Source: Chitinophaga sp. sic0106
GTDB lineage: Bacteria > Bacteroidota > Bacteroidia > Chitinophagales > Chitinophagaceae
NCBI RefSeq assembly: GCF_019219075.1
Contig: NZ_JAHUWJ010000032.1
Coordinates: 1-46,028, forward strand
Reading direction: 5' to 3'
DNA: 46,028 bases
Numbering within the stretch: position 1 is the stretch's first letter; each line of letters starts with the position of its first letter. Positions 7,396 through 15,391 of this stretch are shown piece by piece. The notes beneath the pieces are model-generated. The model saw nothing but the letters and a program-made list of their open reading frames with translations, did not search any database and had not been told where the DNA came from. The position numbers and the translations under genes were made by a program.

Positions 7396-7499
7396 AAACG
7401 TTTATCTGGTTAGCGCGGTGGTTAGGTACGACAATGACCGGGTGAATTCCGACAAAAAATTAAATAAAAATTGCCGATATTAGCAAAAAGACCAGCACC

Positions 7500-8174
7500 A
7501 TGCTAACTGAACCTGATGCCGTCGCTGAGCAGGAAAAATTACGACAGCAAATCATTACTGAAAACCGTTTCCAACAACCTATACGTTATATTGCCGGCGC
7601 CGATGTGGAATACGATAAGGATACCAATCTTATTGCAGGCGCTATTGCCGTATTACACTATGATACGCTGGAAGTGGCTGCAGTAGCTACACACGTAATG
7701 GAGGTTACTTTCCCATATATACCAGGGCTGTTTTCTTTCAGAGAAATGCCGCCATTGCTGGCCGCCTGGGAAAAGCTAACGCTTAAACCTGATCTGATCA
7801 TCTGCGACGGGCACGGGATTGCGCATCCCCGCCGGTTTGGCATGGCTTCTCACCTGGGAATCATGTTGAACGTACCAACGATCGGCTGCGGAAAAACAAA
7901 GCTGTATGGGGCATTCGAAGAACCTGGCGCCAGAAGGGGAAGCGTAGCACCGTTATTGGCGGAAGACGATGGGCAGGTCATTGGCAGCGCCCTGCGTACC
8001 CAGGATAATATCAATCCCGTATTTGTATCCACGGGGCACCTGGTTTCACTGGACACCGCTACGGCTGTTGTGCTGGAAATGGCGCGACTCTACCGGCTCC
8101 CGGAAACCACACGTATCGCAGATCATCATGGCCGGTTGGCCATGGAAGCCTATAAAGAAAAAAATCCGCTGTAA
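7500..8174 (+). CDS. nfi: Endonuclease V (deaminated-DNA repair)
   Basis: 224 residues, the normal length for the family. It cleaves the second phosphodiester bond 3' of deoxyinosine and other deaminated bases. All family motifs are present: AGADVEY (about 32-38, first metal Asp), PYIPGLFSFRE (72-82), ICDGHGIAHPRRFGMASHLG (about 101-120, catalytic Asp), and GCGKTKLYG (about 130). The ATG at 7500 gives the usual N-terminus. It is divergent from the SRPBCC gene and ends inside a bidirectional terminator shared with the S41 peptidase gene. It stands alone, as nfi often does. Confidence 0.95.
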   Translation: MLTEPDAVAEQEKLRQQIITENRFQQPIRYIAGADVEYDKDTNLIAGAIAVLHYDTLEVAAVATHVMEVTFPYIPGLFSFREMPPLLAAWEKLTLKPDLIICDGHGIAHPRRFGMASHLGIMLNVPTIGCGKTKLYGAFEEPGARRGSVAPLLAEDDGQVIGSALRTQDNINPVFVSTGHLVSLDTATAVVLEMARLYRLPETTRIADHHGRLAMEAYKEKNPL

Positions 8175-8186
8175 GGCGGATTTTTT
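8161..8186. terminator. Bidirectional terminator overlapping the nfi stop codon
   Basis: AAAATCCGC and GCGGATTTT form a 9-bp stem around TGTAAG, which contains the nfi stop. T runs occur on both strands, so it can serve nfi and the convergent peptidase gene. Confidence 0.8.
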
Positions 8187-8193
8187 GTTAGCA

Positions 8194-9612
8194 TTATTTT
8201 TCGAGATAGCTTTGCGCGTAACCAATCCAATCGTCCGAGTCCCTGATCACCACTGCTGGTTTCACCCCTGCGTTATCTACTCCCTGTCCTTTGTCAATTC
8301 TTCTGTTTCTGCTGGTAGGGTAACCTACTACAAAAGGCAGCGATTTAAATTTAGCGACACGCACATTGGCATAATCAGCAATACCTGCACTGGGAGTACC
8401 CATCAGTGTGGTTTTCTTACTCTGTTTTGCCTGCAGTAAAAATTCTTCTGTTGTGCTGGCACAACCACCATCCATCAGTACCACCACCTTTTTAGGTGCG
8501 GGGTTGCTGGCGGTCACTTTTTTCCAGGCATCTCTGGTAATGGCCACCATCTTGCCTTTGTTGGCACTCATGGTATCTATTACTTTTTGCAGTGCTGCCT
8601 TAGTATCATCCGGTAAGCCGGCATTCAACAGTTCCTTCCAGCTAACGATATTGTCTTCCGTAGCCCAAACATCCGCACCGGTGATGCGGATAGAATCGGT
8701 GTACAACAAAGGACTCACGGCTGCAAAGGCGGCATCACTGCCACCACCATTACCACGTACATCAATGATTAAGTTGGGATGGGCTGCAATAGCAGTATTG
8801 TTAGCTTTCATCACGCTGTCGATCGCATCCAGCTGGTCCTGTTCAAAGGAAGCCAGGCGCAGGTAATAAGTTTTATCAGAGAGTTTTTTAACGTAGGTAG
8901 CTGGCGGCAATACTGGTTGCTGGCCACTACCGGGTTTACCGCCGGCACTTTCCCGTATCCATTTACCAAAAGAGTTACTGTTGGTAACAAGGCTGATATT
9001 TTTCAGCAGCCCCATGTCCGTATATTCGTAACCGTTAAACACGTAGTTGATGGTATCATATTTCAATTCCATCAAAATATCGCCTTTACGCCATTTGTTA
9101 TCATATGACAGCATCACCTGTGCTACATAATCGCGGAATTTATTTTTTGATTCCGTCACGGCCATGCGCACGGTACCCTCTTCATTCCAGAAAATGCCTT
9201 CCGGGCCGGTGGATGTTTTCAAACGGGTGATAGTCTGGTTGCTGAGTGGCACCGGCTCCACCTCTTTTCTGGCGGCACGGGCGCGGACAATTTCCGGCAT
9301 CGCATGGCGGCTGTTATCTGCCGGGCGGTCGAGGATCAGATGCCCATCATGGAAAAAATCGATATACTGCTTTACGAGGAACAGGCAGTAGGTAGGCCGT
9401 ACTGCTTCCGGTGCCAGCTTTTGCAGGCTGCTCACCAGGCTATCGTAGGATTTCCTGCCGTATTGTTTCACTTTATCATTGAATCCGGAATAATTGGTTT
9501 CCACCTTCTGCCTGATGTACTTGAATTCAGCAGCACAATCGCAGGCAGGAGCCTGTGCATAGGCACTACCCGCTGCCAGCAGCAGGGTGAATATGGATAA
9601 CTTAATTTTCAT
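8194..9612 (-). CDS. S41 family peptidase (tail-specific/tricorn-like), secreted
   Basis: About 472 residues from the ATG at 9610-9612; an ATG 9 bases upstream is possible. A signal peptide ends near YAQA. The C-terminal half is the S41 protease core: LIIDVRGNGGG (about 282-292), the nucleophile Ser386 in GGCASTTEEF, and KKTTLMGTPSAG about 15 residues later, the place of the catalytic lysine/threonine segment. The N-terminal part (27-240) carries a CDCAAEF cysteine pair and an unassigned region, with no obvious PDZ domain. Such enzymes degrade periplasmic or surface proteins. The gene is monocistronic, followed by the bidirectional terminator shared with nfi. Confidence 0.88.
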   Translation of the reverse strand: MKIKLSIFTLLLAAGSAYAQAPACDCAAEFKYIRQKVETNYSGFNDKVKQYGRKSYDSLVSSLQKLAPEAVRPTYCLFLVKQYIDFFHDGHLILDRPADNSRHAMPEIVRARAARKEVEPVPLSNQTITRLKTSTGPEGIFWNEEGTVRMAVTESKNKFRDYVAQVMLSYDNKWRKGDILMELKYDTINYVFNGYEYTDMGLLKNISLVTNSNSFGKWIRESAGGKPGSGQQPVLPPATYVKKLSDKTYYLRLASFEQDQLDAIDSVMKANNTAIAAHPNLIIDVRGNGGGSDAAFAAVSPLLYTDSIRITGADVWATEDNIVSWKELLNAGLPDDTKAALQKVIDTMSANKGKMVAITRDAWKKVTASNPAPKKVVVLMDGGCASTTEEFLLQAKQSKKTTLMGTPSAGIADYANVRVAKFKSLPFVVGYPTSRNRRIDKGQGVDNAGVKPAVVIRDSDDWIGYAQSYLEK

Positions 9613-9675
9613 AGGAGGCATTGGTTTATTACAAAATAAGGCTTTTCAGACCTCAAATATGGGAATTTTTTGTAA

Positions 9676-11295
9676 TTAATCAAGATTTTCCTCGTCCAGC
9701 GGTTCTCCTTGCTGCATTTCCAGTATTCTTTTTTTAACGCCGGGGTGCAGGAGCAGGCCTACCAGCATACCACTGAGGAGGCCACCGATATGTGCGGCAT
9801 TGTCGATTCCACCGCTAAGGCCCCACAGCAGGTTATACCCAATCAGCATGAGGATGTTATACAGCTGGCGCTTAGCGTATTCATTTTTACGGGCTTTGGC
9901 AAGGAATACCACGCACATACCAAACAGGCCAAAAATAGCACCGGAGGCGCCTACGCTCACGGTATCCGGGTGCCAGGCAATACTGGCGGCGCTGGCCACA
10001 ATACCGGTTACCAGATAGGCGATAAGCAGTCTTTTCCCGCCGAGCAATGGTTCCAGGAAGGCGCCGGCAAACACCAGTCCAAACATATTGGAGGCCATAT
10101 GTACCAGTCCCCCGTGCAGGAAGGTGCTGGTAAGTAACCGCCACCATTGCCCGTTTACCGTATAAGGTCTGTAGTTGGCTCCCCACTGCAGCAGGTCATC
10201 TGCCCGGAAGGCCATTACTCCCAGTCCGCTCACCACCATCAGCAGGTACACGCCAATGTTGAGATACATCAGCACCGGCGTTACATAATACCCGGGACGT
10301 GGTGTAAAAAAAGAAGGCTGCCGGGGCTGTTGTGGCCTTTGCGGCATTTCCGTGTGTGCGTGACCGTGATCAGCCGTATGTGGTGTATGCCAGTCGTTGT
10401 TAAATGCTTTTTCAGCGGGTTTTATTCTTGTGTAGATAACAATGGCCACCCAGATCACCAGCCCCAGCATAAAGGCCAGTATCGTCCATAAAATGGAGGG
10501 CGTATGCTGTGCGAAATCCCCAAACTTAGGTTGCAGCAGAATGTTACCGCTGCCGGCAAAAGGTTTGTTTTCTTTGATAGCTGCCAGCCAGGCTTCTTTA
10601 TCCTGGCTGTTGGGCACCTTTTCCAGGTAGCTGTAATCGTTGGCATTGAGGCGGTCAAATTGTTGCTGGCTCTCACTGGCGAACTGCCGGAATTCCTTTT
10701 CTTTTTCATCCGCACTCAGTTTGTTGGGCACCGTTTTGCTGTATTTCAGCGCATACCAGGCTACTGCCTTATGACGGCTGGTATCCGCCGGTTTATCGAG
10801 GATAGGCAGCACTACATATAGGTACATCTTAAAGTCTTCATTCAGCTTGCCGCTGATTTCCGCATCATTTACCACACCTGCATTAGCTTTATCTATATAG
10901 GTTTGGGAGAGATGATAATATTTCGTTGGCGGTACCTTCGCGATGTCTGATATAACTGACAGGTTGGTTAGTTTGCCGGTAGCGGCAATAAGATAAGATT
11001 GCGCCACTACCGTTGGTACGCTGATGGCGAGCCAGAGGTAAAGCTGAATCAGGAACACTTTGTTCTCCGGGTTTTTAAGTTGCAGTTTAAGCAGTCGTTC
11101 CCGGAAGAATAGCAGGATGGGAACCCACGCCAGCCCCATGGGCGCCCAGTAATTGAGTACATCCTCATCGGCCGAAAATAACTCCAGCCGTATAAAAAAC
11201 AACCAGTGACAAACAGAATATAATACTAAATAGCTAATGGCTACTATCGCGTACGGCCATACGAAAACCCGTAATTTCTCTTTCAGCTGATCCAT
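9676..11295 (-). CDS. Rhomboid intramembrane serine protease with large N-terminal domain
   Basis: 539 residues, about twice a minimal rhomboid. Residues 10-105 hold two or three membrane segments. Residues about 105-265 form a soluble, presumably periplasmic domain with no recognizable family. A membrane helix at 267-288 and a His-rich linker (HTPHTADHGHAHTE) lead to a six-helix rhomboid core from about 335. The core shows HGGLVHMASN (oxyanion region, 394-403), the nucleophile Ser451 in VGASGAIFG, and His502 in AAHIGG. It should cut membrane helices of unknown substrates. A second rhomboid gene lies 45 bases upstream on the same strand, so the two are probably cotranscribed. Confidence 0.92.
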   Translation of the reverse strand: MDQLKEKLRVFVWPYAIVAISYLVLYSVCHWLFFIRLELFSADEDVLNYWAPMGLAWVPILLFFRERLLKLQLKNPENKVFLIQLYLWLAISVPTVVAQSYLIAATGKLTNLSVISDIAKVPPTKYYHLSQTYIDKANAGVVNDAEISGKLNEDFKMYLYVVLPILDKPADTSRHKAVAWYALKYSKTVPNKLSADEKEKEFRQFASESQQQFDRLNANDYSYLEKVPNSQDKEAWLAAIKENKPFAGSGNILLQPKFGDFAQHTPSILWTILAFMLGLVIWVAIVIYTRIKPAEKAFNNDWHTPHTADHGHAHTEMPQRPQQPRQPSFFTPRPGYYVTPVLMYLNIGVYLLMVVSGLGVMAFRADDLLQWGANYRPYTVNGQWWRLLTSTFLHGGLVHMASNMFGLVFAGAFLEPLLGGKRLLIAYLVTGIVASAASIAWHPDTVSVGASGAIFGLFGMCVVFLAKARKNEYAKRQLYNILMLIGYNLLWGLSGGIDNAAHIGGLLSGMLVGLLLHPGVKKRILEMQQGEPLDEENLD

Positions 11296-11340
11296 GTTGA
11301 TATCATTTGGGTTAGCGCAAAATACGGATTTTCGGTTACC

Positions 11341-12177
11341 CTACAGCTTACTGGAATATTCTTCCAGGGTCTTTCTCTCTTCGCTGGTAAGGCTGATCAT
11401 GCCTTTGCGCTGAATTTTTTCCAGGATGGCATCCACCTGTTTTTCGCGGTGGGCTCTTTCCATCCGGTATTTATCGTCGATGCTCATGTAGGTTTGTTGT
11501 TGCTGGAAGAAGTTATTGCGGATGAGCAAAATGTAAGGCCGGGTGAGCACGATGTAGATGAAAAAAATACACGGTAGCAGTATCGCGGATATGTAGAGAT
11601 AGTGTGCCCGCAGGATGGCAGGGTACAAAGCAATCATGAGCAGCATGCCGGTGAGTGCCCCTGCCAGGTGGGCTTCATGCCCAATATTATCGGACTTGGA
11701 ACGGATGCCGTAGATCGAAATTAAAATGTAACCAATGGCGTATAGCCATCCGGGTATGCTGAGGAGGCCAAGCAGGTTAATGTACATTTCCGGTGAGTGT
11801 ACAATGGCGGCAAACACCACGCCTGCCACAGCGCCGCTGGCGCCAACTGCGCTGTAATCACCATGGCGGCGGTGCAGGAGCAACGCAAAAAGCTGTCCGC
11901 CGATCAAACTGGCGAAGTAAACCAGAAACAGCTGCCATGCAGCAACTGCGTATACCATATCTACCGAAAAAAAATAAAAGGTAAGCATGTTTACCACCAG
12001 ATGCCCCCAGCCCACATGCAGAAAGCCCGCCGTAAACACACGCCAGTATTGACGTTGCAGCAATACCTTCTCCACAATAAACTGATATTTGCAGAAGAAA
12101 TTTTTATTACGAAATCCTATTGCTGAAAAAATTATATTGGACAGGAGCAGCAAAATCACGACCAGCGCGGCATTCAT
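11341..12177 (-). CDS. Rhomboid intramembrane serine protease
   Basis: About 278 residues from the ATG at 12175-12177 (MNAALVVILL...); the upstream open frame would overlap the tRNA promoter region and is unlikely. The rhomboid core fills residues 1-195, with WRVFTAGFLHVGWGHLVVN (46-63), the nucleophile Ser114 in VGASGAVAG and His170 in HEAHLAG. After a further hydrophobic stretch a charged cytoplasmic tail follows (about 220-278, YRMERAHREKQVDAILEKI, a likely short coiled coil). It is not a close duplicate of the next gene: lengths, N-termini and tails differ. It precedes the other rhomboid gene in a likely two-gene unit. Confidence 0.9.
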   Translation of the reverse strand: MNAALVVILLLLSNIIFSAIGFRNKNFFCKYQFIVEKVLLQRQYWRVFTAGFLHVGWGHLVVNMLTFYFFSVDMVYAVAAWQLFLVYFASLIGGQLFALLLHRRHGDYSAVGASGAVAGVVFAAIVHSPEMYINLLGLLSIPGWLYAIGYILISIYGIRSKSDNIGHEAHLAGALTGMLLMIALYPAILRAHYLYISAILLPCIFFIYIVLTRPYILLIRNNFFQQQQTYMSIDDKYRMERAHREKQVDAILEKIQRKGMISLTSEERKTLEEYSSKL

Positions 12178-12242
12178 AGGTAAGGTTTTAAAATGGGTTG
12201 ATGCTGTAAAGTTGCAAATATTTTCTTTTTTTAAAAATAATT

Positions 12243-12275
12243 TTGGTGGAATGAAATTATTGTTGCTATATTTGC
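12243..12275 (+). promoter_or_regulatory. Promoter of the tRNA-Asp/tRNA-Tyr unit
   Basis: TATATTTGC at 12267-12275 matches the -7 consensus TAnnTTTGC. A TTG at 12243-12245 is 21 bases upstream, near the ideal 19. The first tRNA begins 49 bases after the element. Confidence 0.65.
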
Positions 12276-12323
12276 AACCCCAAACGGGGAATAACAAACG
12301 GCTCAAAAGGCCGCCAGTATTGA

Positions 12324-12397
12324 GGATCAGTAGTTCAGTTGGTTAGAATGCCGCCCTGTCACGGCGGAGGTCGCGGGTTCGAGTCCCGTCTGGTCCG
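12324..12397 (+). tRNA. tRNA-Asp (GTC)
   Basis: A 74-nt cloverleaf. The acceptor stem GGATCAG pairs with CTGGTCC with one G-T pair. The D arm is TAGTTCAGTTGGTTAGAA. The anticodon stem CCGCC/GGCGG encloses CTGTCAC with anticodon GTC at 12358-12360. The T arm GCGGGTTCGAGTCCCGT is standard. The CCA end is not encoded. Confidence 0.97.
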
Positions 12398-12409
12398 CAA
12401 CAACAACAC

Positions 12410-12442
12410 AAGGAATAGACATCAGGTCTGTTCCTTTTTTTT
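12410..12442 (+). terminator. Intrinsic terminator between the two tRNAs
   Basis: AAGGAATAGAC and GTCTGTTCCTT form an 11-bp stem with one G-T pair and loop ATCAG, followed by a run of T. It lies 12 bases after tRNA-Asp and ends 10 bases before tRNA-Tyr. No promoter is visible between the two tRNAs. Confidence 0.7.
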
Positions 12443-12452
12443 CTCTACTTAC

Positions 12453-12534
12453 GGGCAGGTTCCAGAGCGGCCAAATGGGGCGGACTGTAAATCCGCTGTC
12501 TACGACTTCATAGGTTCGAATCCTATCCTGCCCA
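12453..12534 (+). tRNA. tRNA-Tyr (GTA)
   Basis: An 82-nt tRNA with a long variable arm. Acceptor stem GGGCAGG/CCTGCCC, anticodon GTA at 12487-12489 in CTGTAAA, variable arm TGTCTACGACTTCA, and T arm TAGGTTCGAATCCTA. The A at 12534 is the discriminator; CCA is not encoded. Confidence 0.96.
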
Positions 12535-12556
12535 CACTTTCTACCCTGTGGAACAA

Positions 12557-12590
12557 AAAACGGAGACCGGTGGTCTCCGTTTTTTTTTGC
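12557..12590. terminator. Bidirectional terminator after tRNA-Tyr and the phosphatase gene
   Basis: CGGAGACC and GGTCTCCG form an 8-bp stem around GGT, extended by A/T pairs, with A runs on the left and T runs on the right. It can end both the tRNA transcript and the convergent HAD-phosphatase gene. Confidence 0.85.
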
Positions 12591-13874
12591 TTAATACAAT
12601 ACCCGGAAGCTGATCGTGTTCTCTACTTTCTTCAACGCTTTCAACAACACTTTATCATAGTCCGAACGAATATCTGCAATCACATACCCGATATGATCAT
12701 TGGTCATGAGGTACTGTGATACAATGTTGATCTGATGATCCGCAAACACCTGGTTGATGTGCGCCATCACACCCGGTACATTTTTATGCACATGAATACA
12801 GCGATGCACGTTTGATAATGCCGGCAGCTGTATATTCGGAAAGTTCACACTCTTAAACGAATCACCGTTATTGATAAACCCGGTAATGCGTTTCAGTACG
12901 GACGCAGGCTTTTTAAAATCATCAAATACTATCACTCCTTTCTGGGTGCAGGTAGCAAGGGAAATAGCTTTGGCTGCATTACCCAGGTACGCAATCAGTT
13001 TCAGCTTGCCTGCTGCTTCCAATACCTCCCCGCTGATCTTTTCTTTTCCTCCGGCAACAATGATACGCGCTTTGGCTACCTGACTGCTCTCCAGTTTTTC
13101 CACCTGTTTTACCGTATATCCTTCTTTTTTCAGCTGTTTCACCACCTGGTCGGGCACCTGTGCTGTCACCACACAATTAATCCTGTTTTTAGGGTAGGAA
13201 ATGGCCGCAGGCAGGTTGTTGATATACAGGAACTCGTCGAGACTCGGTGTTACGTGATCTGCTTTTTCTACCACGGATTTACGGGCAACATTCTCCGTAA
13301 AGGCGTAGAACTTCTTGATCATGCCAAATTCTTTCAGCTGAAAATCGGAGTAGCCATCGCCGATACCATGGATTTCCCCTTGCAGTTGCAGCTCCTTCAG
13401 CAGCTTCACTTTCCCACCTTCAAATGACAACGGATTGGTTTCATCATAACCTATAATTTTTCCGGTTTCATCAAACACAAAAGTGTTGGCATAAATATTT
13501 GCTTTACGGATATGATAAGGTAAAACTACCGGTGTAATAAATTCTTTAAACCCGCCAGACACAATCAATACCTCATCCGCATGGTTTTTAAAGAAATTTT
13601 TATTTCTGGCGAAAGATGGAGAAACCAGCTTTTTCAGGTGCTTCACGAGTAGCTTCAGGTGCTCTTTGTTAGCTTCCAGCAGCTTCACTCTGCCTGCCAG
13701 GCTTTCCCTGAACGACAACTTCCCTTCCATGGCCTGGTTGGTGAGGTCTTCTATTTTTTTATAAATAAGCTCACGGTCCGGATGATCCTGCAAAGAAATG
13801 CGGGCTAATTCATCCAGCGCCTCTACCTGCGTAAAGGTGCTGTCGAAATCTATGATGTAATATTTTTTATTCAC
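12591..13874 (-). CDS. Phosphoserine-phosphatase-like HAD protein fused to a PGDH-like ACT region
   Basis: 427 residues. Residues 1-212 are a HAD-IB phosphatase with the nucleophile Asp9 in DFDSTFT, IVSGGFKEF (103-111), GGKVKLLKE with Lys155, and GDGYSD (172-177), as in SerB. Residues about 230-350 resemble pieces of the substrate-binding domain of D-3-phosphoglycerate dehydrogenase (EVLEAAGKLKLIAYLGNA, CTQKGVIVFDD) but no NAD-binding domain is present. Residues 345-427 look like the PGDH C-terminus (VNFPNIQLP, HVHKNVPGVMAHINQVFADH, a typical ACT domain). It may dephosphorylate phosphoserine with serine sensed by the ACT domain. The phosphatase and ACT calls are firm; the enzyme's exact role is inferred. 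Confidence 0.85.
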   Translation of the reverse strand: MNKKYYIIDFDSTFTQVEALDELARISLQDHPDRELIYKKIEDLTNQAMEGKLSFRESLAGRVKLLEANKEHLKLLVKHLKKLVSPSFARNKNFFKNHADEVLIVSGGFKEFITPVVLPYHIRKANIYANTFVFDETGKIIGYDETNPLSFEGGKVKLLKELQLQGEIHGIGDGYSDFQLKEFGMIKKFYAFTENVARKSVVEKADHVTPSLDEFLYINNLPAAISYPKNRINCVVTAQVPDQVVKQLKKEGYTVKQVEKLESSQVAKARIIVAGGKEKISGEVLEAAGKLKLIAYLGNAAKAISLATCTQKGVIVFDDFKKPASVLKRITGFINNGDSFKSVNFPNIQLPALSNVHRCIHVHKNVPGVMAHINQVFADHQINIVSQYLMTNDHIGYVIADIRSDYDKVLLKALKKVENTISFRVLY

Positions 13875-13986
13875 TGACGCCTGATTTTAGATAGGAGCAC
13901 AAAAGTAATCATCAGGCGTTGCTTTTTTCGGAGAATGTTTACCGCCGCTTAATAATAACTTAACATATATAATTTTTACTACAGGA

Positions 13987-13995
13987 TATCTTTGC
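13987..13995 (+). promoter_or_regulatory. Promoter -7 element for the phosphodiesterase gene
   Basis: TATCTTTGC matches TAnnTTTGC and lies 11 bases before the ATG at 14006, implying a very short leader. No TTG at -33; the upstream DNA is AT-rich. Confidence 0.55.
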
Positions 13996-14005
13996 GCCCA
14001 AAAAA

Positions 14006-15343
14006 ATGAAGAAGATGTTGCTGCTGGGCGCGCTACTGGCCGCCGGCGTTGGTACTTACGCACAAAAGGCATCGCATGTGGTGCTGATAACGATCGATGG
14101 TTTCCGGCCTGAATTTTATACCGATGCCTCCTGGGGCATGTTTAACCTGCGGCACCTGAAAGAAAACGGTGTGGCCGCCGACGGTGTCAACTGCATCTTC
14201 CCGAGTGTTACCTATCCGGATCATACTTCCATCATTACCGGTGTAACGCCGGCTAAGCATGGTGTGTTTTACAATGCTCCCTTTGAGCCTGCAGGCGCTA
14301 CGGGCCGCTGGTACTGGCAATATGAAGCTATTAAAACGCCGACACTGTACGACCTCGTACGTAAAGCGGGTAAAACTTCTGCCAACGTTATCTGGCCGGT
14401 AACGGTAGGTGCGCCGGTGGATTATAATGTACCTGACATCTGGCCTTCAGGCAATAATAAAGACCGCCGTGAGCTTACCGCCTCGGTATGCACGCCGGCA
14501 AACCTCTGGAAAGAGGTACAGGAGAACGCTACCGGCACCATGGCCGCTGCCGATATCACCATGGAAAACGGCGAGCTGATCATGGACGAAAACGTAGCCC
14601 GCATTGGCGCTTACCTCATCCGAACCTACAAACCGGCATTTACCACACTGCACCTCCCCTGCGCGGATCATTACGAGCATGAGGAAGGCCGCGACGGCCT
14701 CCTGGTACGCAAATCAGTAGCCGGCGCCGACAGAGCACTCGGTACCGTCATTGAATCACTCAAACGTGCAGGCATATACGATAGTACCGTCATCATTGTA
14801 ACCGGCGACCACGGCTTTGTAAACGTGAAACAGATTTTTTCGCCCAATATACTCCTGGCAAAAAATGGACTGATGAATAACGTAGCAACCGGCGACTGGA
14901 AAGCCCAATTTCATACCAGTGGCGGATCTGCCTTCCTGCATCTGAAAGATAAAAACGATGTGGCTACCCTCAATAAAGTACTGGCGCTGCTCAAAGCACT
15001 GCCTGCCAATCAACAGGCGATGTTTAATATTATTGATAAAAAGCAACTCGCACAGGTAGGGGCGGATCCTAATGCTGCCCTGGCCTTAGCTGCCAGCGAT
15101 GGTATCAACATTTCCGGCACCTTGAAAGGGGAGCTGGTAAAAGCCGGTAAAGGTGGCGCCCATGGGTACTATCCGGACTTTAAAGAAATTCAGACCGGCT
15201 TTGTGGCCTTCGGTCCTGGCCTGAAAAAAGGTGTGGTGGTAAAGGAAATGAATGTGACAGATGTAGCACCTGTGGTAGCTAAACTCCTGGGATTATCTTT
15301 CAGTGAAATCGATGGCAAAATTCCTGCCGGCATATTACAATAG
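14006..15343 (+). CDS. ENPP-type nucleotide pyrophosphatase/phosphodiesterase, exported
   Basis: 445 residues with a signal peptide ending at TYAQ (about 20). The alkaline-phosphatase superfamily metal sites are all visible: Asp31 in ITIDGFRPEF, the nucleophile Thr69 in FPSVTYPDHTSIITG, an ADHYEHEEG segment with the second-metal Asp and His (about 215), TGDHGF (about 265) and GAHGYYP with the last His (about 382). This matches type I phosphodiesterases/nucleotide pyrophosphatases, which hydrolyze phosphodiester or pyrophosphate bonds of nucleotides or lipids in the periplasm. Length and order are typical. The gene is divergent from the HAD-ACT gene and alone. Substrate unknown. Confidence 0.9.
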   Translation: MKKMLLLGALLAAGVGTYAQKASHVVLITIDGFRPEFYTDASWGMFNLRHLKENGVAADGVNCIFPSVTYPDHTSIITGVTPAKHGVFYNAPFEPAGATGRWYWQYEAIKTPTLYDLVRKAGKTSANVIWPVTVGAPVDYNVPDIWPSGNNKDRRELTASVCTPANLWKEVQENATGTMAAADITMENGELIMDENVARIGAYLIRTYKPAFTTLHLPCADHYEHEEGRDGLLVRKSVAGADRALGTVIESLKRAGIYDSTVIIVTGDHGFVNVKQIFSPNILLAKNGLMNNVATGDWKAQFHTSGGSAFLHLKDKNDVATLNKVLALLKALPANQQAMFNIIDKKQLAQVGADPNAALALAASDGINISGTLKGELVKAGKGGAHGYYPDFKEIQTGFVAFGPGLKKGVVVKEMNVTDVAPVVAKLLGLSFSEIDGKIPAGILQ

Positions 15344-15353
15344 TAAATTCAGA

Positions 15354-15386
15354 CCGGGTTTCTCTGCTGTGGCAGCGGAAACCCGG
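15354..15386. terminator. Stem-loop between convergent genes
   Basis: CCGGGTTTC and GAAACCCGG make a perfect 9-bp stem, with an inner CTGC/GCAG stem, placed between two stop codons. Neither strand has a clear T tract, so termination is inferred from position. Confidence 0.5.
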
Positions 15387-15391
15387 CTACA

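Noticed and set aside
7396..7403. AACGTTT-like core near the SRPBCC gene resembling the LacI box
   Set aside because: Only the AT-rich core matches (AAAACGTTTA); the flanking TGC and GCA are missing and the genes are unrelated to uronates.
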